Positions 1-8,805 of a DNA stretch of 64,000 nucleotides are shown one piece after another. The position numbers and the translations under genes are program-made. The DNA lies in NCBI RefSeq assembly GCF_010983895.1, contig NZ_CP048836.1, forward strand, positions 434,001 through 498,000, given 5' to 3'. Every line of letters starts with the position of its first letter. Position 1 is the stretch's first letter. This stretch comes from Nitrogeniibacter mangrovi. GTDB lineage: Bacteria > Pseudomonadota > Gammaproteobacteria > Burkholderiales > Rhodocyclaceae. A model generated the notes under the pieces. That model saw nothing but the letters and a program-made list of their open reading frames with translations, searched no databases and had not been told where the DNA came from.

Positions 1-222
1 GAAGACCGCGGCCACGGGCGCGCCCGCCGAGATCGCCTCGATCAGGTCGACGGCCTGGGCGCGCGGCACCAGCAGGCGCAGGCAGTGGGGGGCCTCCGGC
101 GCGATGCGTGCGCCCACCGCCCGCACCAGCGTGGCGAGGCCGTCGCCGCAGCCCGCCGCGACGTGCATGGACAGGTGGCTGGTCAGGAAGCCGGCCAGCG
201 CCGGGGGGATGGGGTCGTTCAT
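1..222 (-). CDS. partial hypothetical protein (N-terminal 74 residues)
   Basis: The ATG at 222 opens a frame that runs without a stop off the left edge, giving MNDPIPPALAGFLTSHLSMH at its start. Codon use is that of a real gene (GC-rich third positions). The visible part alternates hydrophobic strands and ends in a segment rich in Ala and Val (APVAAVF). The pattern loosely recalls the split-barrel fold of FMN-binding pyridoxamine-phosphate-oxidase-like proteins, but this is only an impression. The product is not recognised with confidence. The gene probably lies upstream of, and in the same direction as, a downstream neighbour outside the window; the next gene at its 5' side is also on the minus strand. 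Confidence 0.5.
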   Translation of the reverse strand, partial: MNDPIPPALAGFLTSHLSMHVAAGCGDGLATLVRAVGARIAPEAPHCLRLLVPRAQAVDLIEAISAGAPVAAVF

Positions 223-289
223 CGGGGTCACGGCCGCGCATGACAGACGAACAATCTACTGCAAATCCGGGACCCCGTGGCGACGCGAT

Positions 290-709
290 TCAGGGGGTGA
301 GCCAGGCGACCACGCCATAGCGCGCCGCCTTGCCGAGCGCCATCCACAGCATGCACGGCAACCAGCCCAGACGCAGCCAGCCGGCCGCGGCGCACAGGGC
401 GTCGCCGATCACCGGCGCCCAGGCCAGGATCAGCGCCGGGGCGCCATGGCGTTGCAGCCAGCGGACCTTGTCGGGCGCTTGGGGTCTGGGAACCAGGCGC
501 GCCAGGGCGTAGGTGCTCATGCCGCCGGCGGTATTGCCGAGGGTCGCCAGCAGCCAGGCCCAGCCGAGCTGCTCGGGATGGCGCGCCAGAAAGCCGGCGA
601 AGACCAGCTCGGAGCCGCCGGGCAGCAGGGTGGCGGAGAGAAAGCTGACCAGCAGCACCGCGCCCAGCCCGGCTCCGGGGCCCGGATCGAGCCAGGCGAG
701 AAAATCCAT
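290..709 (-). CDS. YqaA/DedA-type small membrane protein
   Basis: The protein has about 139 residues from the ATG at 709 (first residues MDFLAWLDPG), chosen because a GAGG ribosome site lies just upstream; a longer frame begins at 739. It is hydrophobic, with several predicted membrane segments and the SxTxLPGxSE pattern (SATLLPGGSELVFAG) typical of the SNARE-associated/DedA-like YqaA family. YqaA proteins are short inner-membrane proteins related to DedA flippases, but their substrate is unknown. It is divergently transcribed from ilvA, sharing a 124-bp intergenic region. Confidence 0.75.
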   Translation of the reverse strand: MDFLAWLDPGPGAGLGAVLLVSFLSATLLPGGSELVFAGFLARHPEQLGWAWLLATLGNTAGGMSTYALARLVPRPQAPDKVRWLQRHGAPALILAWAPVIGDALCAAAGWLRLGWLPCMLWMALGKAARYGVVAWLTP

Positions 710-833
710 GGGATGCCTCGTGGAGGACAGAGCGGCCAATTGTCGTCGATTCGCGCCGCCGGCGTCCTTGCCGCGCTGCGCCGTGGCCTGCTACCGTGCA
801 CGTTTCCCTTGTGTTTACGCCACTTCTGCCCCC

Positions 834-2354
834 ATGAGCACCACTGCGCCCGACTATCTCGAACGAATCCTCAATGCGCAGGTGTACGACGTGGCGATCG
901 AATCGCCGCTCGACTACGCCGCCAGCCTGTCGGGGCGCATCGGCAACCGCATCTACTTCAAGCGCGAAGACCTGCAGCCGGTGTTCAGCTTCAAGCTGCG
1001 TGGCGCCTACAACAAGATGAGCAAGCTGCCGCCCGAGGCCCTCTCGCGCGGGGTCATCTGCGCCTCGGCGGGTAACCATGCCCAGGGCCTGGCGCTGTCG
1101 GCACAGAAGATGGGCGTGCGCGCCGTCATCGTGATGCCGACCACCACGCCGCTCATCAAGGTGGACGCGGTGCGCCGCCGTGGTGGCGAGGTGGTGCTGG
1201 CCGGCGAGAGTTATTCGGACGCCTACGGCCATGCCCTGGAGCTGGAAAAGGCCGAGGGCCTGACCTTCGTCCATCCCTATGACGATCCCGAGGTAATCGC
1301 CGGGCAGGGCACCATCGGCATGGAGATCCTGCGCCAGCATCCCAAGCCCATCCACGCCATCTTCTGCTGCGTGGGTGGCGGCGGCCTGATTTCCGGCATC
1401 GCCGCCTACGTGAAGCGGGTGCGGCCGGACATCAGGATCATCGGCGTGGAGGCCGCCGACGCCGACGCCATGACCCAGTCGCTGGCGGCGGGCAGGCGCA
1501 TCGAGCTCGACCAGGTCGGCCTGTTCGCCGACGGCGCGGCGGTGAAACTGGTGGGCGAGGAGACCTTCCGCCTGTGCCAGACCTATGTGGACGACATGAT
1601 CCGGGTGGACAACGACGCCATCTGCGCCGCCATCAAGGACGTGTTCGAGGACACCCGCTCCATCCTCGAGCCGGCCGGTGCGCTCGCGGTGGCCGGCGCC
1701 AAGGCCTACGCGGCGCGCGAGGGGCTGCGCGACCAAGCCCTGGTGGCGGTGGCCTCCGGCGCCAACATGAACTTCGACCGCCTGCGCTTCGTCGCCGAGC
1801 GCGCCGAGGTGGGCGAGCAGCGCGAGGCGGTGCTGGCGGTCACCATCCCCGAGAAGCCCGGCTCCTTCCGCCACTTCTGCCAGCTGCTGGGCAGCCGCAA
1901 CATCACCGAGTTCAACTACCGCTTCGCCGACAGCGCCCAGGCGCACATCTTCGTCGGCGTGGGCGTCCACAACCGCGACGAGTCGCGCGCGCTGGTGAGC
2001 CTGCTCTCCGACGAGGGCCTGCCGTGCTTCGACATGACCGACGACGAGATGGCCAAGAGCCATGTGCGCTACATGGTCGGTGGCCATGCGCCGCAGGCGG
2101 ACCACGAGGTGCTCTACCGCTTCGTCTTCCCCGAGCGGCCCGGCGCGCTCATGAATTTTCTCGACACCCTGCGCTCGGACTGGAACATCAGCCTGTTTCA
2201 TTACCGCAACCACGGCTCCGACTTCGGCCGGGTGCTGGTGGGCATGCAGGTGCCCGAGGCCGACCGCCCGCGCTTCCAGGCCTTCCTCGACAAGCTCGGC
2301 TACGAGTACGTGGAGGAGACCGCCAACCCGGTCTACCGGATGTTCCTCGGCTGA
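834..2354 (+). CDS. ilvA: threonine ammonia-lyase, biosynthetic (two ACT domains)
   Basis: This is a PLP enzyme that deaminates L-threonine to 2-oxobutanoate, the first committed step to isoleucine. From the ATG at 834 it has 506 residues, close to the 514 of the E. coli enzyme. The catalytic domain holds the PLP lysine in SFKLRGAYNK (about residue 54) and the glycine-rich phosphate loop VGGGGLISG (about 181). Two ACT-type regulatory repeats follow: PEKPGSFRHFCQLLG (about 340) and PERPGALMNFLDTL (about 435). The two repeats mark the isoleucine-inhibited, valine-activated biosynthetic form rather than the short catabolic one. The frame stays open upstream to 513, but similarity begins at 834. 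Confidence 0.95.
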   Translation: MSTTAPDYLERILNAQVYDVAIESPLDYAASLSGRIGNRIYFKREDLQPVFSFKLRGAYNKMSKLPPEALSRGVICASAGNHAQGLALSAQKMGVRAVIVMPTTTPLIKVDAVRRRGGEVVLAGESYSDAYGHALELEKAEGLTFVHPYDDPEVIAGQGTIGMEILRQHPKPIHAIFCCVGGGGLISGIAAYVKRVRPDIRIIGVEAADADAMTQSLAAGRRIELDQVGLFADGAAVKLVGEETFRLCQTYVDDMIRVDNDAICAAIKDVFEDTRSILEPAGALAVAGAKAYAAREGLRDQALVAVASGANMNFDRLRFVAERAEVGEQREAVLAVTIPEKPGSFRHFCQLLGSRNITEFNYRFADSAQAHIFVGVGVHNRDESRALVSLLSDEGLPCFDMTDDEMAKSHVRYMVGGHAPQADHEVLYRFVFPERPGALMNFLDTLRSDWNISLFHYRNHGSDFGRVLVGMQVPEADRPRFQAFLDKLGYEYVEETANPVYRMFLG

Positions 2355-2405
2355 TCGGGCCGCGATTCAACTTTTTCGCCGCCGGCCCGATAACAGGACA
2401 AGGCC

Positions 2406-2852
2406 ATGGCCGGGGTGAAGAGGATGTCGCTGGAATCGCTGATCGCGGGCGCCGATGCCCTGCACATGGGGCAGTCCCGTCTGGACGCCGACCACCAGCG
2501 CCTGCTGGCGCTGGTGAGTCGCGTCAGTCGTGTGGACCTGTCGCAGCTCAGTGGCGATGAATTCGCCGAGTTGCTGTCCGACTTCGCCGACTACGCCTAC
2601 CGGCACTTCGATGAGGAACGTGACTGGATGCGCGCCATCGGCTACCCCGACGCGGCGGCGCACGAGGCGCTGCACGACGTGATGGTCGAGCGTGTCGGCG
2701 AGATCTGCATGGCGGTGATGGAGGCGCGGCCCGAGGCCCGGGACGCGCTGCGGACCTTGCTCGTCGACCTGTTCGTGGCGCATCTGGACACCGCCGATCG
2801 CGCGCTTGCCGCCTTCGCGCGGGAACGGGGTGGGGTGGCCCACGCGCCATAG
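2406..2852 (+). CDS. bacteriohemerythrin-like protein
   Basis: This 148-residue protein has the complete diiron ligand set of hemerythrin in order: H30 (DADH), H67 and E71 (RHFDEE), H86 and H90 (HEALH), H126 and D131 (HLDTAD). It has no signal peptide, so it should be cytoplasmic. Family members bind O2 reversibly and some react with NO or serve as redox sensors or oxygen carriers in microaerobic bacteria. The start at 2406 has AGGACAAGG upstream. It follows ilvA by 51 bases on the same strand and precedes a cytochrome c' gene; the pair could act together on O2 or NO, which is inference. Confidence 0.88.
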   Translation: MAGVKRMSLESLIAGADALHMGQSRLDADHQRLLALVSRVSRVDLSQLSGDEFAELLSDFADYAYRHFDEERDWMRAIGYPDAAAHEALHDVMVERVGEICMAVMEARPEARDALRTLLVDLFVAHLDTADRALAAFARERGGVAHAP

Positions 2853-2901
2853 TCATCGGTGCCGGGCGGTGCGTCCGGGGACGTCATTTTTGCGCCAGCG
2901 T

Positions 2902-2907
2902 TAGAAT
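2902..2907 (+). promoter_or_regulatory. candidate -10 box for the cytochrome c' gene
   Basis: TAGAAT matches the sigma-70 -10 consensus at five of six positions, 74 bases before the cytochrome c' start. A weak -35 (GGACGT) lies 17 bases upstream. No FNR-type palindrome was found in this gap. Confidence 0.35.
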
Positions 2908-2980
2908 CTGCGGCGCGTGACGCCAGTCCGCTGCCCGTCTCCTCCCGGGCGCCGTTCACCCCACCGGAACCCTCCCCGAC

Positions 2981-3430
2981 ATGAACAAACGCATCGTTCC
3001 CATTCTCGCGTCCCTGCTGTTTCTGTCCGCCTGCAGCGGCGAAGTGCAGGACACTCGCCCCGGGCAGCCGGTCGCTCACCGGCGCGCCGCCTTCAAGCAG
3101 ATGCTCAAGGTATTCGAACCCATGGGCGTGATGATGCGCACCGACACCTTCGATGCGCAGAAATTCGCCACGCTGGCCAAGGCCCTGCTGCAGCGGCGCG
3201 AGGTGCCCTGGCAGTACTTCAAGCCGGATACCGACTATCCGCCCACCAAGGCCAAGCCCGCGGTGTGGTCGGATCCGAAGACTTTCGAAGCGGACCGGAA
3301 GGCTTTCTTCAAGGCCTCGGATCATCTCGCCGCCGTCGCCGGCACCACCGACAAGCAGCAGGCCAAGGCCGCCTACGAGGCGGTCGAGCACGCCTGCCAC
3401 ACCTGTCACGACACCTTCAAGACGCACTGA
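2981..3430 (+). CDS. lipoprotein cytochrome c'
   Basis: This 149-residue protein begins with a lipoprotein signal (MNKRIVPILASLLFLSAC, lipobox LSAC with the Cys at about residue 18) and ends with the heme-binding CHTCH followed by DTFKTH. A C-terminal CxxCH on a four-helix protein of this size is the signature of cytochrome c', a high-spin heme protein that binds NO and CO and is linked to NO resistance in denitrifiers. The lipobox predicts membrane anchoring on the periplasmic side, whereas classical cytochromes c' are soluble. Its last 25 bases overlap the end of the convergent ceramidase-like gene. Confidence 0.88.
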   Translation: MNKRIVPILASLLFLSACSGEVQDTRPGQPVAHRRAAFKQMLKVFEPMGVMMRTDTFDAQKFATLAKALLQRREVPWQYFKPDTDYPPTKAKPAVWSDPKTFEADRKAFFKASDHLAAVAGTTDKQQAKAAYEAVEHACHTCHDTFKTH

Positions 3431-4056
3431 TCCTGGTCGATCAGCGCGCGCATCCCGCACCACAGCACCAGGGCATTGTTCAGGTGCCACAGGCAGTGGG
3501 TGCCGAGGGGCCACTGCGCGCACACCGCCAGATCGATGCTGCGCAGGACCATTGACAGCAGGAACAGCAGCGAGGCGCGCCCGAGCCAGCGCCTGGCTGC
3601 CGCGTCCGGGCAGGTCAGCGCGAGCGTGATGAGCGCCGCCCAGGGGCCCAGGTAGAGTTCCGAGCCGTTGAGCGCCGGCACATGCACGCTCAGCGCCAGC
3701 GCAGCCGACAGCGCGATGGTGGCCAGGACACCCAGGGTCGCGACGCGGGGCGAGCGGCCGTGCAAACGCACCAGCGCGCGATGCACGAACACCAGCACGA
3801 ACAGCGCGATGAAGACCACGTCGAGCACGCTGGCCCAGCGTTCGGAGATGGTGTGGAACACGAAGCTGCCGATGCCCACCAGGGCGAGCAGGGCGGCCAG
3901 CAGGCGCAGGTCGGCACCGGCCGACGGCCCCATGCGCCGCCAGGCGTCGGCCGCGGCGATCAGGAAGGCGCCATTGGTCAGCGCGTTGAGCGGCTCCGAC
4001 CACAGGCTGGCGTCGGTGCGCTCGCAGTAGAGGTCGACCGGGGCGCGCCAGTTCAT
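3406..4056 (-). CDS. ceramidase-like (CREST superfamily) membrane protein
   Basis: This 216-residue polytopic membrane protein has the N-terminal pattern DLYCERT...SEPLNALTN found in the alkaline ceramidase / CREST hydrolase group. Candidate zinc ligands follow: an FHTISERW...D segment and a C-terminal HCLWH. CREST proteins are membrane-embedded metal-dependent hydrolases acting on amide or ester bonds of lipids. Bacterial members are mostly uncharacterised, so the substrate is unknown. Its start codon overlaps the stop of the upstream cyclo-ligase gene (ATGA), so the two are translationally coupled. It converges on cytochrome c' with a short overlap. Confidence 0.75.
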   Translation of the reverse strand: MNWRAPVDLYCERTDASLWSEPLNALTNGAFLIAAADAWRRMGPSAGADLRLLAALLALVGIGSFVFHTISERWASVLDVVFIALFVLVFVHRALVRLHGRSPRVATLGVLATIALSAALALSVHVPALNGSELYLGPWAALITLALTCPDAAARRWLGRASLLFLLSMVLRSIDLAVCAQWPLGTHCLWHLNNALVLWCGMRALIDQDQCVLKVS

Positions 4057-4634
4057 GGCCGCTGCCGGATGGCGGCCGGATGCGCGCCGGTCTCGGTCAC
4101 CAGCCAGTCCATGGGATGGTCGTGGGGTTGGGGATGGGTGGTGCTCACCCGGCCCAGTTCGTAGCCCAGGCCGATGGTGACCGGCGTCGGTGCCATCCGC
4201 TCGAGGGTGCGGTCGAAGTAGCCGCCGCCGTAGCCGAGGCGGAACCCCGCGTCGTCAAAGGCGTTGAGGGGGACGAGCAGTACGTCCGGATGCAGCACCT
4301 CGCCGTCGGCGGGCATCGGAATGCCGTGCCGGTCGGGAATCATTTCGCTGCTGGCGGTCCACTCGCGGAAGACCATGGGCTGATCCGGTGCGACCACGAC
4401 CGGCAGCGCGGCGCGGCGGGCGGCATCGGCCGCCAGCCAGGCGATGACGAAGGCGCGCATGTCGGGCTCGCCGCGGTGAGGCCAGCAGAAGCCGAGCGTG
4501 GTCGGCGCCAGGCGCGCGATCAGTTCGTCCAGCGCGGCGGCGATCGCCCGGTCGGCGTCGGTCCGGTGGGCGGGGCTGAGCGCTTCGCGGCGGGCGATGG
4601 CGTCGTTTCGGAGCGACTTGCGCTGCTTGTCCAT
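4053..4634 (-). CDS. 5-formyltetrahydrofolate cyclo-ligase
   Basis: This 193-residue protein has the family pattern: a basic N-terminus (KQRKSLRNDAIARREAL), the conserved PLNAFD and the signature RLGYGGGYFDRTL near residue 145 that binds ATP and substrate. It converts 5-formyl-THF to 5,10-methenyl-THF with ATP, recycling a folate storage form. E. coli has the homologue ygfA, downstream of 6S RNA. Here there is no room for ssrS, because only 56 bases separate it from the divergent lytic transglycosylase gene. The downstream ceramidase-like gene overlaps by four bases. Confidence 0.92.
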   Translation of the reverse strand: MDKQRKSLRNDAIARREALSPAHRTDADRAIAAALDELIARLAPTTLGFCWPHRGEPDMRAFVIAWLAADAARRAALPVVVAPDQPMVFREWTASSEMIPDRHGIPMPADGEVLHPDVLLVPLNAFDDAGFRLGYGGGYFDRTLERMAPTPVTIGLGYELGRVSTTHPQPHDHPMDWLVTETGAHPAAIRQRP

Positions 4635-4690
4635 GGGGTTTCGGGGTGGCTTCCGGTGGGGGCCTCTATGCTATTCTGCTTTGGCGAACC

Positions 4691-6700
4691 ATGGCACATC
4701 CAGACGTAATGAAAGCCGCTCTCCCGCTCGATCCGCCCGGCCTCCCCGACGCTTGGCGCGGCCGGTTCGTCTCCCGAATTTTCCTGCTCCTGACGGGCGT
4801 GATGCTGAGCTGCCTGGCGACGCTGGCCGGCGCCCAGTCGGCCCTGCCGACCGGGGATGAACGCATTCTGGCGGCGCGCGAAGCCCTGCGTACCGGCGAC
4901 CGTGACACCCTCGACCAGCTCGCCGCGAGCAAGAGCCCGCATGTGCTCGAGCGCTATGTGGACTACTGGCGTCTGCACAACGTGCTCGCGCGTACCGAGG
5001 CGCCGGATGCTGCCGAGATCGAGGCCTTCCTCGCTCGCTACGCCGGCAGCGTGGTGGCCGAGCGGCTGCGCGCCGCCTGGTTGCGGCGCCTGGCCGACGA
5101 CGAACAGTGGCTCGCCTTCATCGGCGCCTGGGGCGGGCTCGAGGCCCCGGATGACGGCATGCGCTGTCTGCACTGGCTGGCACGGCTGCACATCGGCGAT
5201 TCCGGCGGGCTCGATGAAGCGGCACGCGAATGGCGGACGCTCGATGCACGCGAGGAGGCCTGCGAGACGGTCATCGGCATGCTCGCCGATCAAGGGCGGC
5301 TGGGCTCGGAGGCCCTGTGGGCACGGTTCCGCGAGCAGATGGCGCCCAGCCGCGTGCGCGGTGCGGAGGCCACGCTCGGCTGGCTGCCGGCGGCGCAGAT
5401 GCCGGACCCGGCCCGTCTCAAGGCCTTGCTCAAGGACCCCGACCGCTACCTGTCGCGCCTGCATCCCGGCTTCGAGCGCGACCGCGCCGAGCGCGAGCTG
5501 GCGCTGGCGGCGATCGGCCGTCTGGCGCGCAGCGATCCCAAGCTGGCCTACATGCGCTTCGTGCGCATCGCCGACCGTTTTCCCCCCAAGGACCGTGCCT
5601 ACGGCTACGTGCTGCTCGGCTGGCGCGGTGCCCAGGCCCATCTGCCCCAGGCCATCGACTGGTTTCGCGCGGCCGGCCGTCATGCCGCCATGAACGAGGA
5701 GCAGCGGGCCTGGCAGGTGCGCGCCGCGCTGCGCTTCGGCAAGTGGAAGGCGGTGCGCGCCGCCATCCTGGAGATGGGGCCGGCGCAGCGCGCCCGTCCG
5801 GTCTGGGTCTACTGGCTGGCGCGCGCCGAGCAGGCCCTCGGCCATCGCGATGCGGCCACCGCGCTGTTCGCGCGCATCCCGGTCGAGCCCGACTTCTACA
5901 GCATGCTGGCCCAGGAGGCGCTGGGGCATGGCTTCGCACCGCCCGCGCCGGCGGCGCCGATTCCGGCCGAGGCGATGGCCCGGGCCCAGCGCGACCCCGA
6001 CCTGCGTCGGGCGCTGGCGCTGTTCCGGCTCGATCTGTACACCGAGGGGGTGCGCGAATGGAACTGGCGCCTGCGCCATGCCGACAGCGCGTTTCGCCTC
6101 GCCGCGGCGCGGGTGGCGCTCAAGCATGAGGTGTACGACCGGGCCATCAACACCGCGGAGTTCGTGAGCCGGGACGGGGAATACGAGTTGCGCTTCATCA
6201 CCCCCTACCGGGAGCTGATCGAACCCCAGGCCAAGGCCCAGGGGCTGGATCTGTCCTGGGTGTATGGCCTCATGCGCCAGGAAAGCCGTTTCGTGCATCG
6301 GGCCGCATCGAGCGCCGGTGCCCAGGGGCTCATGCAGGTGATGCCGCGGACCGGCCAGTGGGTGGCGCGGAAGATCGGCCTCAATGGCTACCGGCGCAGC
6401 CAGCTGGCCGAGCCGGAGACCAACGTGCTGCTCGGCACCAGCTACATGCGCATCGTCCTTGACGACCTCGCCGACCAGCCGGTGCTCGCCTCGGCCGGCT
6501 ACAACGCCGGCCCCAGCCGCGCCAAGCGCTGGCGCGACGACCACCCGCTGGAAGGGGCCATCTATGTGGAGACCATCCCCTTCGACGAAACGCGGCATTA
6601 TGTGAAGCAGGTGATGGAGAACGCCGTGGTCTACGCGGCGATGATGGAAAAGCGTCCCCAGTCGCTCAAGGCGCGGCTCGGGGTGATCGATCCGGACTGA
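4691..6700 (+). CDS. slt: soluble lytic murein transglycosylase (Slt70-type)
   Basis: About 669 residues long. A cleavable signal (hydrophobic FLLLTGVMLSCLATLAGA, then QS) sends it to the periplasm. A long alpha-helical superhelix of about 450 residues precedes the lysozyme-like catalytic domain, which has the catalytic Glu in LMRQESRF, the GLMQVMP motif and the NAGPSRAKRW segment. It cleaves the MurNAc-GlcNAc bond to give 1,6-anhydro ends during wall turnover. The start is uncertain: ATG 4691 and ATG 4709 are both possible and neither has a strong ribosome site; a GTG at 4646 is less likely. The NDUFA9-like gene follows after 14 bases. Confidence 0.9.
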   Translation: MAHPDVMKAALPLDPPGLPDAWRGRFVSRIFLLLTGVMLSCLATLAGAQSALPTGDERILAAREALRTGDRDTLDQLAASKSPHVLERYVDYWRLHNVLARTEAPDAAEIEAFLARYAGSVVAERLRAAWLRRLADDEQWLAFIGAWGGLEAPDDGMRCLHWLARLHIGDSGGLDEAAREWRTLDAREEACETVIGMLADQGRLGSEALWARFREQMAPSRVRGAEATLGWLPAAQMPDPARLKALLKDPDRYLSRLHPGFERDRAERELALAAIGRLARSDPKLAYMRFVRIADRFPPKDRAYGYVLLGWRGAQAHLPQAIDWFRAAGRHAAMNEEQRAWQVRAALRFGKWKAVRAAILEMGPAQRARPVWVYWLARAEQALGHRDAATALFARIPVEPDFYSMLAQEALGHGFAPPAPAAPIPAEAMARAQRDPDLRRALALFRLDLYTEGVREWNWRLRHADSAFRLAAARVALKHEVYDRAINTAEFVSRDGEYELRFITPYRELIEPQAKAQGLDLSWVYGLMRQESRFVHRAASSAGAQGLMQVMPRTGQWVARKIGLNGYRRSQLAEPETNVLLGTSYMRIVLDDLADQPVLASAGYNAGPSRAKRWRDDHPLEGAIYVETIPFDETRHYVKQVMENAVVYAAMMEKRPQSLKARLGVIDPD

Positions 6701-6714
6701 CAGGGGAGGGTGGA

Positions 6715-7680
6715 ATGAGTCGGACGGGCAGGGTCCTGCTGATCGGTGGCAGCGGTTTCGTCGGTAGCGCGGTGGCGGCGCGCCTGGTTGCCGGTGGGTG
6801 GACGGTACGGGTGCCGACGCGGCGCTTCAATCGCGCGCGCCACCTGAGTGTGCTGCCGACCACGGAAATCGTCGAGGCCGATGTGTTCAATCCGCAGACC
6901 CTCGACCGCCTGCTGGTGGGCGTCGATGCGGTCGTCAATCTGGTCGGCGTGCTGCACTCGGCCCCCGGCGTGCCTTACGGACCGGCCTTCGAGCGCGCCC
7001 ATGTGGCCCTGCCCAAAGCCATCGCCGAGGCCTGTCGGCGGGTCGGTGTGCAGCGTGTCGTTCATGTGAGTGCGCTGGGGGCGGACGTCAACGGCCCCTC
7101 GGAATATCAGCGTTCCAAGGCCGCGGGCGAAGCGGCCATCCGCAACGCGCGCCCCGAGCTGCAATGGACGCTGCTGCGACCCTCGGTCATCTTCGGTGCG
7201 GGCGACCGCTTCCTCAACCTGTTCGCGCGGCTGAGCCGGCTGGCGCCGATCCTGCCGCTGGCCGGGGCCGATGCCCGCTTCCAGCCGGTGTGGGTGGAGG
7301 ACGTGGCCGAGGTGGTGTATGCGTGTCTGGCGCGCGATGCCAGCATTCGCCAGAGCTACCCGGTGGCGGGGCCGCAGGTCTATACCCTGGCCGAGCTGGT
7401 GCGCTTCGCCGCCGCCCAGGTCGAGCGCGCGCCCTGGATCGTGCCCTTGCCCGACGGGCTGGCCAGGGTCCAGGCACGGCTGATGGAGTGCCTGCCCGAG
7501 CCGCTCATGAGCCGTGACAACCTGCGCTCCATGCACGTGGACAACGTGGCCGAGGGCGCGCCCCTGCCGTTCGGGTTGACGCCCCATCCGATGGAGGCGG
7601 TGGTGCCCGGGTATCTGGGCGGTACCCCCACCCGTCGGCGGCTGCTCGAAGCGCGCCGCCGCCATCCGAAAGGGCACTGA
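6715..7680 (+). CDS. NDUFA9-like NAD(P)-binding extended/atypical SDR
   Basis: This 321-residue protein has an N-terminal Rossmann fold with GGSGFVG (about residue 9), the NLVGVL strand and VSALGA. The usual catalytic YxxxK is reduced to YQRSKAAGE (about 131). It belongs to the group related to mitochondrial complex I subunit NDUFA9, common in proteobacteria next to slt and cca. Members bind a dinucleotide but their enzymatic activity is not established; roles in quinone biosynthesis or complex I have been suggested. AGGGGAGGG upstream is a strong ribosome site. cca follows 34 bases later. Confidence 0.82.
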   Translation: MSRTGRVLLIGGSGFVGSAVAARLVAGGWTVRVPTRRFNRARHLSVLPTTEIVEADVFNPQTLDRLLVGVDAVVNLVGVLHSAPGVPYGPAFERAHVALPKAIAEACRRVGVQRVVHVSALGADVNGPSEYQRSKAAGEAAIRNARPELQWTLLRPSVIFGAGDRFLNLFARLSRLAPILPLAGADARFQPVWVEDVAEVVYACLARDASIRQSYPVAGPQVYTLAELVRFAAAQVERAPWIVPLPDGLARVQARLMECLPEPLMSRDNLRSMHVDNVAEGAPLPFGLTPHPMEAVVPGYLGGTPTRRRLLEARRRHPKGH

Positions 7681-7714
7681 TGCGACCAGGTACGACGCTT
7701 CGCGGAGGCCGACG

Positions 7715-8803
7715 ATGAAGGTCTACATCGTCGGGGGCGCGGTGCGCGATGCCCTGCTCGGCCTGCCGGTCAAGGATCGCGACCACGTGGTCGTCGGGGC
7801 CACGCCCGAGCAGATGCTCGAGCAGGGCTTCCGCCCGGTGGGGCGGGACTTTCCCGTCTTCCTCCATCCCGACACCCAGGAGGAATACGCACTGGCGCGC
7901 ACCGAGCGCAAGTCGGGGCACGGCTACACCGGTTTCGTGGTGCATGCCTCGCCCGAGGTGACCCTCGAGGAAGACCTGCGGCGCCGGGACCTGACCATCA
8001 ACGCCATGGCCCGGGACGCCGACGGGACGCTCATCGACCCCTACGGCGGTCAGGCCGATCTGGCCGCACGGCGCTTCCGTCATGTGAGCCCGGCCTTTGC
8101 CGAGGATCCGGTGCGCATCCTCCGGGTGGCGCGTTTCGCCGCCCGCTTCGAGGCGTTCACGGTGGCGGACGAGACGCTGGCCCTGATGCGCGCCATGGTC
8201 GCGGCGGGCGAGGTCGATCATCTGGTGCCGGAGCGGGTCTGGCAGGAACTGGCGCGCGGCCTCATGGAAATGGCGCCGATGCGCATGATCGCGGTCCTGG
8301 TGGCCTGTGGCGCGCTCGCGCGCATCCTGCCGGAGCTGGTGGCGGGACTGGCCCGGAGCGAGGACGCACTGCAGCGGTCGCTGAACTGTGCGGTCGACCG
8401 GGCGCTGACGCTCGAACAGCGCTGGGCGCTGCTTTTCGGCGCCGACGAAGCCGGCGCCGCGCAGGCCAGTGAGCGCCTGCGCGCGCCGCAGCAGTGCCGG
8501 GATGTGTCGGTGCTGCTGGCCCGCCTTGGCGCATCGCTGGCGCAGGCGGACGACGCGCCCGCCCGTCTCGCGGTGCTGAGCGCCTGCGACGCCTTTCGCC
8601 GCCCCGAGCGTTTCCTGAGCGTGCTCGACGCGGCCGCGTGCCGCAGCGATCTGGCACCGGTGGACGCGGCCACCTGGCGCCGGGTGCTGGCGGCGGCGCG
8701 TGCCGTGGACGGCGGCGCGGTGGCGCGGCAGGCGGCCGACCGCAGCGCCATTCCGGCGGCCATCGAGGCGGCCCGGCTCGCGGCCATCGCCACGGCAGGC
8801 TGA
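7715..8803 (+). CDS. cca: CCA tRNA nucleotidyltransferase without HD domain
   Basis: It adds or repairs the 3' CCA of tRNAs. The 362 residues open with [15 protein letters not shown], the class II signature, followed by the metal-binding [35 protein letters not shown] and [15 protein letters not shown]. All of these are conserved, so nucleotidyl transfer should be intact. The usual bacterial multifunctional enzyme is about 410 residues and ends in an HD phosphohydrolase domain. Here the C-terminal 130 residues contain no HxxxHD motif and are rich in Ala and Arg. Phosphatase and phosphodiesterase activity is therefore not expected. The PBP1C-like gene starts two bases after the stop. Confidence 0.92.
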   Translation: MKVYIVGGAVRDALLGLPVKDRDHVVVGATPEQMLEQGFRPVGRDFPVFLHPDTQEEYALARTERKSGHGYTGFVVHASPEVTLEEDLRRRDLTINAMARDADGTLIDPYGGQADLAARRFRHVSPAFAEDPVRILRVARFAARFEAFTVADETLALMRAMVAAGEVDHLVPERVWQELARGLMEMAPMRMIAVLVACGALARILPELVAGLARSEDALQRSLNCAVDRALTLEQRWALLFGADEAGAAQASERLRAPQQCRDVSVLLARLGASLAQADDAPARLAVLSACDAFRRPERFLSVLDAAACRSDLAPVDAATWRRVLAAARAVDGGAVARQAADRSAIPAAIEAARLAAIATAG

Positions 8804-8805
8804 AC

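Noticed and set aside
228-2213. 661-codon open frame antisense to ilvA
   Set aside because: It is His/Ala/Arg-rich with no motif and mirrors the codon structure of ilvA; such frames are common shadows in GC-rich DNA.
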